In this document: piece by piece, positions 26,346 through 38,428 of the stretch
Position numbering within the stretch: position 1 is the first letter of the stretch
Layout: each line of letters starts with the position of its first letter
Origin: Brugia malayi
Taxonomy: Eukaryota > Nematoda > Chromadorea > Rhabditida > Onchocercidae
NCBI RefSeq assembly: GCF_000002995.4
Contig: NW_025062476.1
Coordinates: 4,825,001 to 4,889,000 of the forward strand
Length of the DNA: 64,000 bases
Direction of reading: 5' to 3'
The notes under the pieces: generated by a model
Databases searched by the model: none
What the model was told of the DNA's origin: nothing
The model's input: only the letters and a program-made list of their open reading frames with translations
Translations under genes and position numbers: made by a program

Positions 26346-26582
26346 TTTTTCATTTCTTTTGCTTTGTTCTAGTTGTTATTCCATAAATTTAAATAAATAA
26401 TGGCTATACACCCTGTGAATGAAATTGCTTGGTTTTGAACAAACGAGATTTTAATGTTTCTTTGATTTGTCCAAGGATAAACTAGACAAATATGTAGAAG
26501 TGAATGTAGAGGAAGATCAAGGTACCAAAAAGAAAATAAGCGGAAAAATAAAACTGCAGATTTAGCAGTTGGTTTTTCAGTA
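26346..26582 (+). promoter_or_regulatory. Intercistronic spacer PSMA3-NLE1 (operon-like)
   Basis: Only 237 nt separate the PSMA3 stop from the NLE1 ATG. The spacer contains AAATAAATAA near 26390, a T-rich stretch after it, and an acceptor-like GGTTTTTCAG ending two bases before the NLE1 ATG. A poly(A) signal followed within ~200 nt by a trans-splice acceptor is the usual layout inside nematode operons. Confidence 0.5.
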
Positions 26583-27650
26583 ATGGAAATTCATAATTCC
26601 GTTGACGAGAGTGATCGCAGTGTCAGTGTGCGAATTTTCTCAGAAGATGAACAGGAACTCAGTGAAGCTGCGATTGTGCTCCCTCTCTCCACAACTCCCG
26701 CACAACTGCAGGTGATTTAATTTTTCAGAAAAAACTTGAAAACCTTTCATTCATCACATCTAATCTGCGGCCTTTGAAAAAGGAATAATGATTAAATCAC
26801 ATGTATATTTTGTTATAGGTTTTGTGCAATCAACTATTGGACAGCTCAGATGATCCAATTCCAATAACATTTGGAACGAGAGATGGCATTTTGATTAAAG
26901 ATTCTTTGAAGAGCTCAATACCGCAACAAAAAATTGACGTAGAAAAGGTACCTTGTTGTAGAACTTTCATAGGAGATTCTACTCAAATGTATTGAGCTCT
27001 TATAGATTTCAAAAAAAATGACTTTTTTATATTGATTGAATGAACCGTTTCTCAATTATCTAACATTATCTCTTTAAAGAACATGAATAATAAAGGTGCT
27101 CTAGAATTGAATAAATCTAAGATAGGGATTAAAAAAATAAAACAAATATCATTTCATTTTTTTAAAAGTAATGTTTAGCGAAATTTCAGAGCATTGAACT
27201 GCTGTATTATCCAGAAGCTGTATTCCGTGTGAGACCAGTGACCCGATGTACCTCCTCACTTCCTGGACATGGTGAGCCGGTGATTAGTGTGCAGTTTAGC
27301 CCAAATGGAAGGTTCTTGCTGAAAAATTTTTTTCCATCTCAGAGATGCTGTAATAGCTTATACATCAGTTTTTTAGTCTGCATTATGCAGTTTCTATGGG
27401 TTTTTCAGGGAGCTTGCTAGTGGGTCCGGTGATGCAACTGTACGCTTCTGGGATTTGAATACAGAAACACCGTTGCATACTGCTAAAGGGCATACAAATT
27501 GGGTACTATGTATCGCTTGGTCACCAGATGGTAAGAAGCTTGCTTCGGCTTGCAAAAATGGACACGTATGTCTTTCAGAAATACGCTTTAATAAACTTTT
27601 ATCTCTAGAGTTTTAGCATCCCTGACGTTTATTATCTTTTTTTCTCTCTC

Positions 27651-27708
<58 letters not shown>

Positions 27709-29878
27709 AATAATGGAAACATGTTAAGATATGTTTGTGGGATCCAAAAACTGGGATGCAGATTGGCAAAAAAATGACCAGTCACAAACAGTGGATAAAT
27801 CAACTTGTCTGGGAACCCTATCATAGAAATCCATATTGCAGGTGATTATATGTGTTTCGCAGATTTTCAGGAAATAAGAATTTGATTTTCGAGAAGTTTC
27901 TGATTCCTTATTTATTCCTAACTTTGTTCTTTTTAAGATTCATATTATTTTAAAGACATTTGGCAAGTGCTGGAAAAGATGGTGAAGTCAGGATTTGGGA
28001 TACCATGAAATGTGAAATGGTTCGATGTTTGACAGGACATACAGCATCGGTAACATGTGTGAAGTGGGGTGGACAAGGACTTATTTATACTGGTTCTCAG
28101 GTAAGTGTCAAAAGGATAAGGAATATTTAGTGAGGAATTATTATGAAGTGATTTACAAGGTTGTAAGGAGTTTTCTTAATTATTTGTATTTGAATTTTTG
28201 CTTCGTTATCAATATAAAATCTTATCGTAAACAAATAGAGTTATTTTTTATTGAAATCAGTCTATTCCAGGACCGTACAATTAAAGTATGGCGCTCAGAG
28301 GATGGTATCTTGTGTCGAACTTTAGTTGGTCATGCCCACTGGGTCAATACTTTGGCTTTAAATGTGGAATACGCTTTACGTACAAGCTTTTACAATGCTC
28401 TGGAACAATCTACGGTGTTAGATGATGATATGGTTGGTAAAAAGAAATAGTATTATGCAACAGTGACGGATAAAATTTGAGAGTTATAAACTGAAATAAA
28501 TAATAGTTTTTATTGCAGAAGGAATCTTTTGTTTATTTATTTATTCGGTCTTTAAAATAAGAACTGTTAATTGTCTTTAGATTTCAAAGAATAGAAATCA
28601 CAAAAGGTGATGACTGTTATTGATATTCTAGACTTTAATTTTGAGTCAAGTCATTCTGGCATGGTTGAGCAGTGAAATGGGATGTTTGAATAAAAATCAT
28701 GTTCACTGATTTCTTCTAGCCAACACGTCAAAAATATGCTTTACATCGGTATGAGAAAGCTAAAAGCACATGTGGTGAATTACTAGTTTCTGGATCTGAT
28801 GATTTTACGTTGTTTTTCTGGAAACCAACGGATGAAAAGAAACCTCGTATGCGTATGACTGGTCATCAGCAGCTCGTGAACCAGGTGAAATTAATACAAT
28901 AAATTTGAAAGGAATTAAAAGCAGAATTGAAGATGAAGTGAGAATTGAAAATAGATGAAGGAATGGGAAAAAAGAGCAAAAGGAATAGTTCATTCAGATG
29001 ACAGAAGTGTCCATTATCTTATAATTAGCACCAAAAATTCAAAAGTCAGAAATATGTGACCATCAACTCAGCGCAACTTTCATTTTTTGTTCGTAGGGAT
29101 CTTCTCACTATCTCAAAGTGCAGAAGCTCTTTTTTCAGGTAATGTTTTCTCCAAATGCACGATATATTGCATCAGCATCATTTGATAAATCAATCAAATT
29201 GTGGTGTGGACGAACAGGAACTTTTCTCGATACATTGCGAGGACATGTTCAAGCAGTTTATCAAATAGCCTGGTCGGCTGACAGTCGATTGCTAGTTTCC
29301 GGTTCAGCAGATTCAACGTTGAAAGTAAGTTAATGACTCACTTCATCAGTGTAAATTTCATAAGTTTCACCTGTATATCACCCATTACCATGGATGCTAT
29401 ACAGTAAGCCTTTCCAGTGGAATTTATCACTGTTTATACCTCAAGCATGCCTATGACAACCATAAGAAGTTTACATCGAGAACGAGAGCTAAAAAGTCGA
29501 CTGTATGGTTAATATTTGGTTAAAATAAAGATAATAAAAATTAAGTGCTGTGCGAGTATTGAGGTTAACATTTGATTAATTTTAGTAGTTTTTAATGATA
29601 TTTCGTATCATTACTGTTTAGGGTAGAGATATTTTTACACTTTTCCGGTTGCACTGTCTTTGTTAATCGGATCTAATAAACTATATACGTTACAATAGAC
29701 AATAGGTAGTAAGTAACAAAGCAAATTGGCTGTTCAGGTATGGGACATGCATAAGCGTGGTCTCTGTATGGATCTTCCCGGACATGGTGATGAAGTTTAT
29801 GCCGTAGATTGGAGTCCAGATGGTACTCGAGTAGCTAGCGGTGGAAGAGATAAATTGTTGAAATTGTGGCGTCAATAA
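26583..29878 (+). CDS. NLE1: Notchless homolog, WD40 ribosome biogenesis factor
   Basis: Nucleolar WD40 protein (Rsa4 in yeast) that binds the AAA ATPase Rea1/MDN1 during 60S maturation. Exons: 26583-26711, 26819-26947, 27190-27311, 27409-27565, 27729-27841, 27956-28100, 28271-28432, 28720-28884, 29139-29324, 29738-29878; all in phase, 482 aa (human 485). The NLE domain covers about residues 12-80, then VFRVRPVTRCTSSLPGH opens the propeller. Typical blocks follow: SGSGDATVRFWDLNTETP, DRTIKVWRSEDGILCRTL, SGSDDFTLFFWKP, SASFDKSIKLW and YQIAWSADSRLLVSGS, ending SGGRDKLLKLWRQ. GTTTTTCAG ends 2 nt before the ATG. Intron 4 (27566-27728) contains a TA microsatellite. Confidence 0.97.
27653..27709. 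repeat. (TA)n microsatellite in an NLE1 intron
   Basis: Alternating TA over ~57 nt with two AAA interruptions, inside intron 4 of NLE1. Confidence 0.9.
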
Positions 29879-30216
29879 TGGAATAATAAAATGACTATAT
29901 ATACTTCTCTTCTTCACATCAAAAATACATTTGTTCATCTCATCTAAACTTTTTAGTTTTTATGTAAATACACTAAACTATTTACATAGAAAAGGGAAGT
30001 TTCGAAATTTTACTTTTTCACCAAACGACATAACCCCTTTAATACTGAATTTAATTAACGAGGAGAGGTCTATTTTAATTTGAAGGAAATATTATGTATC
30101 TGGCATCAAAAATTTTCATACTTTAGGTTAATATGTGGATTATCGTTTAGTTAGATGAAACATACGCTGTTACAGAACAATTTAAAAAATTTTTTTTCTT
30201 GAGATTTCAATCTGTT
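29879..30216. other. Convergent 3' spacer between NLE1 and the hemopexin-like gene
   Basis: 3' untranslated DNA. AATAAA of NLE1 is directly after the stop (near 29882). No gene is seen. Confidence 0.6.
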
Positions 30217-31840
30217 TCAGCACAAAAGATATTTTTTAAGTGGTTGTGAAAATATGATTCTTTTGGTGTTCATGTTATACTCATATAAATTATGCGAGTC
30301 TAAAAAATAATATGCGTTAAATTGTCCCGTTGGAAATGGTATACCGGTTCGAAAATCTTCAGGTAAATTTGGATAACATCTTTCCAGGTCATTAATTGAT
30401 GTCACCCTGTTGTGTTTCAATTCGTACGCCGCTAATACATTTCCCTGAGAGTACTTTGAAATGTAAGTTAAAGAAATATAAATTAAAAATAGGTAATCAA
30501 TAATCATTAAAATTTTCCCTATATGGAAGATTGAAATTCTCCAATTTGTTTTTAAATTCGAAATTGAATTAAGGCAGTGCCACCTTATTTTGTTCCTTCC
30601 ACATTTTCAGCTGAGAATTATGACGTCTCTAATAATCTAACAATTATTCTTTCGCAATACCAATTTATAACTTACCGAAACAAGTACAGCACTTTCGTTC
30701 TTAACGGGAAATGCAGCTTGTGGAAAGAACAAGACACGATTTGGGAGCATTTTTGGCCATCCTTTTATTAAACTGAAAGAACGAAATTTCTCTTTGTGAG
30801 ATCGTTTAATCTGATTAAATTTATATTATCATTAATGTTTCGTGTTTCTCGAATATTTTGAGCTGTTTTTTAAGGAATTACGTGAAAGTGTTTTTATCTT
30901 TATAAAATGCAAAAACATTTCGATCTGCTATGAGATAAGTTTGATGTTTCGTCGAAACAGATGCATTAACATAATGTGGTCCACCACGAAATATCTGAAA
31001 ATCAGTCAGAAAGATATATCTATATAGATCATTTCTTATAAAGTGATAACAGTATTTCATATTTATCAATTTAAATTTGTAATGCCTCTTTCTATTAGCA
31101 TAAAACTAACCTTACTGATATAAGTTACCATTTCGGGTTTTCGATTCTTAAAAATCCAAACTTTATCATTCGAAAATAAGTATAACTTACCAAATGCTAT
31201 AAATAAACTGAATTATTAAAGAAAGGAGACGGAGAAATGAATAATTCAAATGCAAACTTTATTGGTGGGCAGTGACTGGAAAATTGTTTAAAGTTATACC
31301 ATCAAAATGTGATAAATCAACGTAGCACCGGCATAATACGAATCCTTTAGATAGCAATAAAATGACATTGATAATATCAACTTCTGCTTCACTTATTAGA
31401 AGGACTTTTCGAGAAAAACGAATCCCTTTTTAACAGAAAAGTAAAAAGTGAAATGATTCCTTCCATTCTAAAACTACTTTATCCAACTTGTGGCATACTT
31501 TGTTCTTAAAAAATTAAGAAATTTTTGGTCCCACTCATTACACTTTAATATTAGCCAACAATCCGATATGATTATCTGCACATTTTTAAACTTATAGAAA
31601 TTAAGAAATATTATTGTTGTGCAAAAAATTTCCGATTTCTTTACCTTCAGTAGCTGAATCAATTTTTTTCGGGCAATTATAATTTTGAAATGTAACAAAA
31701 GCTGTGATACTTTTTTGAATATTATCATGATAATCTTTCATATCATATTGTTTTTTCAATTTGGAGAGGATTGTAGGAGGAATGCGTGCTTCTGCTATAT
31801 AATAAATAATAATGATAAATTGTAATAGTTGAACAAACAT
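30217..31840 (-). CDS. Small secreted hemopexin-domain-like protein
   Basis: Predicted secreted protein of 254 aa. Exons (minus): 31840-31645, 31344-31300, 31196-31111, 30994-30882, 30772-30676, 30444-30217, all in phase. A signal peptide (MFVQLLQFIIIIYYIAEA) is followed by ~45 residues of no known type. A hemopexin-like propeller then begins at LCRCYVDLSHFDAFGKLYLF. Blade features repeat: FDAFGKLYLFSNDKVWIFKN, TYLIADRNVFAFYK, KGWPKMLPNRVLFFPQAAF and TGQFNAYYFLDSHNLYEY. It ends in Cys (KKYLLC), as in hemopexin domains closed by a first-to-last disulfide. No zinc-protease HExxH segment is present, so it is not a whole matrix metalloprotease. TTTTTTCCAG directly precedes the ATG (an in-frame ATG at 31888 lies in the presumed outron). 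Fold assignment is by motif and moderately sure; a ligand is unknown. Confidence 0.68.
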
Positions 31841-33653
31841 CTGGAAAAAAGCTAATTTTTTGATGTAAAATATGATAGTAGATGACAATGGGAGATGACA
31901 ATTTCAATTTTATCCATTTATTATTAATCATTCAATTATATAGTCGGATTAGACGAATATCAATTATGATTTACAAATACCCAAAACAATCATTTATCTT
32001 TTGTTTTATTGCTTCTCAAAAAAAACATATTTTAAAATACTTCAATGACGATATAAAATCGGTATAAAATTAAAATTTAGAAGATTTCTTTTCTTTTTAT
32101 TTAAATTATTTGAAAAATCATTATTCACAAATTTTTCATACTTGGAATTTTTGGCAATGATTTTGCATCAAAATAGGAATAATATGTGGCAAGAAAAAAA
32201 CATCCTTTATAGGATATAATCTAAAATCAAAAATGAATAAATCCATTTGATGCTCCAATCAATCAAATGGGTCAATAGACATAATATAACATAGATGATG
32301 CTAATTCGAAATTATAAAGTTAATTGAGAAAGAGAAGAAAGAAGCAGCAGTTGCTTTACATTGTTGAAAATGATTGACGCAAGAGATGTGTCAATCACAA
32401 CAACAGAAAACGAAAATGATGCAAGTTTTGAAAAAGTCAAGCAAAACTTGTTTTCATCTATCAATGATATTTGTTGTATCGTTTCAAATAATTCCATATA
32501 TTTTTTTGAAAAAGATAATGTGGAAGTATAGGATTGTCAAACATTTTTGTAGTTATTCAATTTTCCGTTGAAAATTTACGTTTTTTATATGCTTGTTGCT
32601 ATTGTTGACCGAAAATTTTCCATTTTTATTACTTTATTGGAAGTTTTCTTTTTCTTTTTAAACAAAGACTTTTAGTACAAATACAAATTTTGAATATTCG
32701 AAAAGATGAAATTTTTTGCATGAGGATTTTAAATTCTTCTAAAAAAAAATTCCAAATAATTTGTAAAATTTATTAATAATATTGTTTGTCAATCCATCAC
32801 AAAGTAAATAGGTCAATACTTTTATTGTGAAATGCAACGTATCACTGCTAGCAGAATAAGATTAAACGAAAACTTAACAATCTTCTAAAATTAATTTTAA
32901 TGACGGTGATAGCTGTGACCATCCATATCTTGAATTTAAAACCTTTGCTTCTTGTCTGTGAGCAAGATCGACCCGATATCATTTATTTTCTTTCCAAATG
33001 TGAATTGACGCAATATATAGTTGAATAATCGAGACAGCGAAGGAATGAATGGTACTAGAATTGAGTAATAGGCTGAGAAGACTGTCACCGATTTTTTCTT
33101 TTTTTATTAACTGATTAGAGAAGATTTTTAAGGATGTAGGAAATGGGCTGGCTGTACTATTTGAGGTTTACATAAAGGATTCGTTGTTTCAAAAAAGTGG
33201 AATATAACAAAGGAATAACGAATTAGTTTATAGTAATGAATCATTAGCATTATTCTGAACAGTTAGTGTGTAATAAAAATTTTTTCGGTTTTCCGACAAT
33301 CCATGCCAAAAGAGCATGTCAATAACTGAACTGGGGCAAGGTAGGAGTGATGTACTACAGAAGAGAAATTTACTATTCGATCTTTGTGGAAAATTTTTGA
33401 AATTAGACATTGAGAAAGATGAAATGGAAAGAGGATAGCAGGTAAATGAAAACAACTATCATTTTACCTCTTACTAGTTTTGTTTATATTATTATTTTAT
33501 CACTACTGCATCAATTTAATCAAACTTTTTCTTTCCAGCATCAAAATTAACATTTTTAGCAAAATTCTTAACAATTATTTCTATAAGACATCACAAGGGC
33601 AATAACAAATAACAGTTAATTCTGACATGGATACCGGAAATTTATACCATAAA

Positions 33654-34040
33654 CTATTTTATCTGCATTTTTATGTGCATATTGATCAGTTCAGAATCAG
33701 ATTCAATATAACCATGAATTCTATGTGTTAGATTTGTTTCTTTAAGTATTAAAGTACCCTTAGTCATGCTGCTAGCATAGGATACATTTGCAATATGATC
33801 AAAGGATACCGATGGTAAGTAATGAAGCGATTTAGTATGGTTTATGCTCCAAAGGAATATTTTCGTGACATTAAGACAGAAAAATCTTTTTTCTTTAAAG
33901 AGACAGAAACTGTAGACAAGGATACGGAATAACAAACTGCGCTGATATAAGAAGTCTTTACTAGAGCAGAACCACAAATTTATACAATTATCACGATTAT
34001 GGACTTTAGATACCGAACAATTATTGCAAAAATTAGGCAC
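33654..34040 (-). CDS. Possible exon or small gene, unrecognised
   Basis: An uninterrupted 128-codon frame, long for DNA this AT-rich. The C-terminal half has mixed composition and looks protein-like (LHYLPSVSFDHIANVSYASS, KGTLILKETNLTHR), with several sequons. The N-terminal half is Cys/Phe-rich and less convincing. No domain is recognised, no clear promoter or flanking exons are seen, and it may be a chance frame or a relic. Confidence 0.2.
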   Translation of the reverse strand: MPNFCNNCSVSKVHNRDNCINLWFCSSKDFLYQRSLLFRILVYSFCLFKEKRFFCLNVTKIFLWSINHTKSLHYLPSVSFDHIANVSYASSMTKGTLILKETNLTHRIHGYIESDSELINMHIKMQIK

Positions 34041-34799
34041 TTGATAGTAGAACGTTAGTTATGAAACAAAAACAATTATTCTGTTTTCTCATTATTCAAA
34101 TGAAGATGAACTTATTCTATCTTCTGAATAATTTCCATAACAAAGTTCGTTATTTTAATTTTGCAAACTTACCAAAATCAAATGCTCAGTTTTAATCTTA
34201 ACAAGATGCTTACACTTAATTTGCGTGCGTAATTTGATATCAGATATGCTAAAGTACTTGAAGATAAATCATTTAAATCGATATTTGATGTTTTATTAGA
34301 TGTGTAATCGTAACCTAATGTGTGATAATTTTCGAGAATATCGCATCACATTCTAATCATTTCATATTTTATACGCAATAAACTGAGATATAATCGTTCA
34401 CTCAATTGAGTAAACGTCATGTAAAATATGCAAAAAATTAAGTGAGCAGTCGTTGTATTACTTCCTATAAAAGCTTTTTGAAAATTTAAAACAATTAACA
34501 ATTAAAAGCAAAGCAAGGAAAGTAAATGCATTATTAGCAATCTTATTGCAATATCTTCACGGATATAACGTCATGCATAATCACAGCACATGAAACAGTA
34601 ACATGCATGAACTGCATGATTTATAGAAATAATTTTAAAAACATCATTTTTAATGAGAATTCAAAGGAAAAAAAATTATTATTATTATTAAGATGAAAAA
34701 ATTCCATCTGGTTTATTAAATTTGTTTGATCATTATGCCATTCCATATTCCGAACCACTGAAATATCTATATATTAACGTAATAACATGAAAACTTTCT

Positions 34800-35330
34800 T
34801 TCTGTTTGGAAGAAATAATCAAAAAAGCAAAGAAAAGAGAACAAAGAATAGAGAATAAGGAGGAAAGAATTGGCAATATGAATAGAGTAAGGAACAAAAA
34901 GCTAGGAAAAAGTGAGAAGCAAGGAATGAAGAACAACGATCGAGAGACAAAGAACATGAAAGGAAACGAAAACAGGATGAAAAACAAAGAGCAAGAAATA
35001 ATGAACGCACGTGAAAATAAGGCGCGAAGAACAGAGCAGGGAATAAAGAACAACAAATAATGGGAAAGCAACGGTATGGGACAAAGAACAAAACGCACAA
35101 TGTATAGACAATGTGGTAATGAATTAAGAAAGCAAGGAATAGCAGCTAAAAGATAATAAAGGTTAAAAAACAAAGAACAATGGATAGACTAAAAATTAAA
35201 AGCAGACAAAAAAAGAGAACAAAGCGGATAAAGAACACAAGACAAAAGCCAATGGATGAAAATCAAAGAAGCAAAAAACAAAAAAAGAACGGAGAGTAAG
35301 AAAGAAAAAGCACAGCAAGAATCGCTAGGG
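34800..35330 (+). repeat. Purine-rich low-complexity tract
   Basis: About 530 nt in which the plus strand is dominated by A and G and poor in T. Irregularly repeated short words such as AACAAAGAA, GGAACAAA and AAAGAACA recur. The opposite strand gives long stop-free frames only because T/C-rich DNA lacks stop codons. It appears to be a degenerate repeat of ~10-20 nt units. Confidence 0.7.
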
Positions 35331-35846
35331 CTACATAAATCAGGTCGGGTTCGTTTTGTTAGTTAGCACGGATTAACTGGTCGTAACAATTCAATGAAAT
35401 ATTTAAATATGGATTAGTTCCGAACCCTGAACGAACCTTGGCTTTCTTGAGAAGTCATCGAAATATGACTTGGAAAATATGTATTTCAAATAGAAAATTT
35501 TGAGCGGCGTTCTTTGATTTTCTTCGTTATAATGTAAAAGTAAATGAGAAGCAACATGTTGAAAATTTTTAAGGCAACACATTAAGAAATTTCAGATTTG
35601 AGAAGGTTTTATTAATTCCATTACAAATAAAAATTCAGAATATATCGGCCAGTGGATAAAAATTGCTTTCTTAAATCCAAAAAAATACATATCCTAAGCA
35701 CAGAAATAAATATATTAGAGATACTTCAATTCTATTTTTTTTTTTTTTTTTAAATTCTCTACAGCTATAAATACTAAACACTAAACAGCCAGCTATAAAT
35801 AAACATAGCTATAAGTACCAACATGACAATAGCCGAAACTACGTAA

Positions 35847-38180
35847 TTAAAAATCAAAGACAGTTGCATCCAAATCAGTATCACTTTCTCCACTACTAGT
35901 GATTTGATGTTCGTCCTTATTATTTGTTGAAGCACATTTACTAGCAATGCACCTAGAAATATTGTAACTGTTTCAAAAAAAAACGAAATGAAGCTTTAAA
36001 AAGGAGTAACGTCTCGATATAAGAAACCGAAGACTTGCCTATTTCTACTGCTTGGCGATGATTTTGCATTAGCACTTGTAACTGAAAAAAAAAAAAAAAA
36101 ATGGAGCAAAAAAATTAAGTTATGACTCTCTTATAGAAACACAAAGCAATCCACAATTGATAAATCTTAACTGAATTAAAGCAATACTTGACATATAAAA
36201 TTTGCTTTGCGTTTATCAATGTTGGAAATTATTCTAATTCAGTTCCCCAGTAGCATTAGAATCGATAAAACCCCACAGGAACAGAAAAAAGTATGCTGGA
36301 TATCAGTTTACCTTTATTTTCTATTAGTGAAGGACCCTGGTCCGAATCTTCATCTGATTCAAATTTGAAAGAAGAAAAGCCTGAAAAAAAAGCAAAATAT
36401 TCTGCTGCACCAGGAAATTTTGAAATAACATAAAGTTAATATTTAAAAATCAGCACAAAAAGTCTATATGAAACGCTTACAGTCATCTGCAACGCTGGAT
36501 CTAAAAGACGTATCCGTAAACTGCCTCATATTTATTCTTTTCGAGCTCAACACAGGAGTTTCAACAGCAACAATACGCCTTTCATCTGGCACACTCCCAA
36601 TTCGGGATTCCGTCTTGTTCCATTCAGTTTCATTTGCTCGTATATCGGATTTGTGACTGGTAACTGCTATAGTCGAACTTTTAATTTCATTGCCTAATTC
36701 CAAGTTTGAAATGACTGGATTTTTTGCATCCACTTCTACTGCATTGCACAGATCTGTTGTGTCGATGGATATATCGAACTCTTTTTTTGGATTTATTCCG
36801 CGCTTCTCTCGACTACTTTTACTCCAGGAACAAGTAACGCTTTCCGATCTTTGCGCGTGTAAATCTTTGCCCGAATAACATGGAATATTAATATCTAAAG
36901 ATTCCAGCTCCTGCTTTTCAACCAATTCAAAACCATTTAGATGAAAGGTTGGCTTTAACCACTGTTTAGTATGATTTTGTCTTTCCTTTCTATTATCTGT
37001 TTTTCTCGGTTCAGCTATATCTGCTTTTTGCTTGCAACAGGATAGCTTATCTTTCTTTTTCGCAGCTACCTGCTTGCTTTGCAAAGATTCAGAATTAAAC
37101 AGAAATTTCTCTTCCGATGTTACTGAAATATATTTAGATGTCCCAGACAATAATGATCGTCCTCGACTAGTTGAAGGTCTGTAAAATTGAAACTGAAAAA
37201 ATGAAAAAAAAAATTGAAACTTTAGATCTTGTAAATATCCCAATGTTTGACTAACTGACATGCTCTACATTATGATAACCGTATCTAGGCAAGTAAAAAA
37301 TTTTTCGAACTTTGGATAATAAAACAAATATTGTTGAGTTAAAAAAACTCAATAATGTAATCAGATTCGAGATACTCATGATTTAACGTTATCAATGTTC
37401 CCAAAATTTTAATATTTAAATTAAGACTTTCTAAAATTTTTATTAATTCATAAATTGCACAAAATCAGCGCAAGCTTACGTAGCCATAACTTACTGGTTC
37501 CAGAAATCCGTCAACTTTAGAGTATCCTTACTTTCATAAAGCAAAGTACCCGTATCTTTCGAATTCTCACTATTCATCTCTTCAATACTGTCTGTTGTTT
37601 TACTACTCTTTTTGTTTGTACCCTTCCTAGATTGCCTTTTTCTAGCAGGAAGCAATGAGCTCTCAGAAATGTTTCGGATAAGAGAAAGCTGAAATTGTAT
37701 GAAATGCATCAATCGTGGAAATTACACAAACGATATGAAATTACAAAAAAAAAAATTTATGATTCTCAAAAAAAGAAATCAACCATGTTTTCATTTCTTC
37801 GGAAAAGAAGCTTCAGATCCGACATGTTAATGACTGAACGCTTCGCGTGCCTGTAACAATTCATAATACTTGAATCAATTGACTATTTGGAGATTTGAAG
37901 ATTGTATAAAATCCACGAAATCTTACTTTGCAAATTGCAAAAGCTCACTAGGCCAGGTAAGACATAGAGTATCGCATATAGCAAAAGCGACTTGCGCCAC
38001 CACTTCTTTGTCAAATTCCATTTTCTGACCTTTTCTCTCAAACTCTTCAACAATCTCATCCTGTATAAGCATGCACGAATAATGGACAGCATCGATGATT
38101 TCTTGGTACTAAAAAAGGACACAGAAATTATGAACATTTTAAAATCAACTTCGCCACTGTGACCTTCTCACCTCACCCAT
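35847..38180 (-). CDS. CENPS: CENP-S/MHF1 histone-fold protein with a long C-terminal extension
   Basis: Histone-fold protein that pairs with CENP-X/MHF2 in the kinetochore and in FANCM-linked DNA repair. Exons (minus): 38180-38172, 38108-37927, 37850-37784, 37688-37495, 37178-36481, 36380-36312, 36081-36039, 35952-35847; all in phase, 455 aa. The fold covers about residues 4-86: EIIDAVHYSCMLIQDEIVEE, then LLQFAKHAKRSVINMSDLKL and LFRRNENM, matching the family HAKRT.IN..D.KLLARR block. The remaining ~365 residues are Ser/Lys/Glu-rich and probably disordered, ending in an acidic patch (SGESDTDLDATVFDF). The human protein is only 138 aa. The intron after 36039 has a GC donor (AATAG|GCAAGT). An acceptor TTTTCTAG ends 3 nt before the ATG. 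CAMKMT lies upstream on the same strand. Confidence 0.85.
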
Positions 38181-38428
38181 GATCTAGAAAAGACTCATAT
38201 AGTGCCAGTTAAACTTCATTTAATTTATCCATTAATTGATGAATATGAAATTGAATTACAACTGAATTCTATCATCTAACTTACGGATCTCACATTTAAA
38301 ATGTGATCGAAAAATATGGCTGTAATGGAACGGAACTGAAATGTAATCCAGATTATAAAAAAATGGAATTTATTTGCATAAAGTAAAGAAAACGTTTGGA
38401 ATTACTGTTAAATATAAATATTCTTAAC

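Larger units (their letters stand above)
31841..35846. other. Gene-poor region of about 4 kb
   Basis: No gene is identified with confidence. Possible isolated coding stretches are a minus frame at 33654-34040 (listed separately), a plus frame from about 32370 reading MIDARDVSITTTENENDASF, and a plus frame ending near 33440 with KFLKLDIEKDEMERG. None could be joined to neighbours by splice phase. A purine-rich tract covers about 34800-35330. T/A-rich simple sequence is common. Confidence 0.4.

Noticed and set aside
28025..28450. 141-codon frame across an NLE1 intron
   Set aside because: Its 3' half is NLE1 exon 7; the 5' part reads intron 6 in a frame that merely lacks stops.
33310..33440. 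Plus-strand frame with DVLQKRNLLFDLCGKFL and KDEMERG
   Set aside because: No flanking splice signals that keep the frame, no recognisable family; left as unassigned.
34733..35173. 146-codon open frame on the minus strand, plus overlapping frames 34819-35100 and 34902-35111
   Set aside because: Translation of T/C-rich DNA opposite the purine tract, which cannot contain stop codons. The product is Ser/Leu/Phe low complexity.
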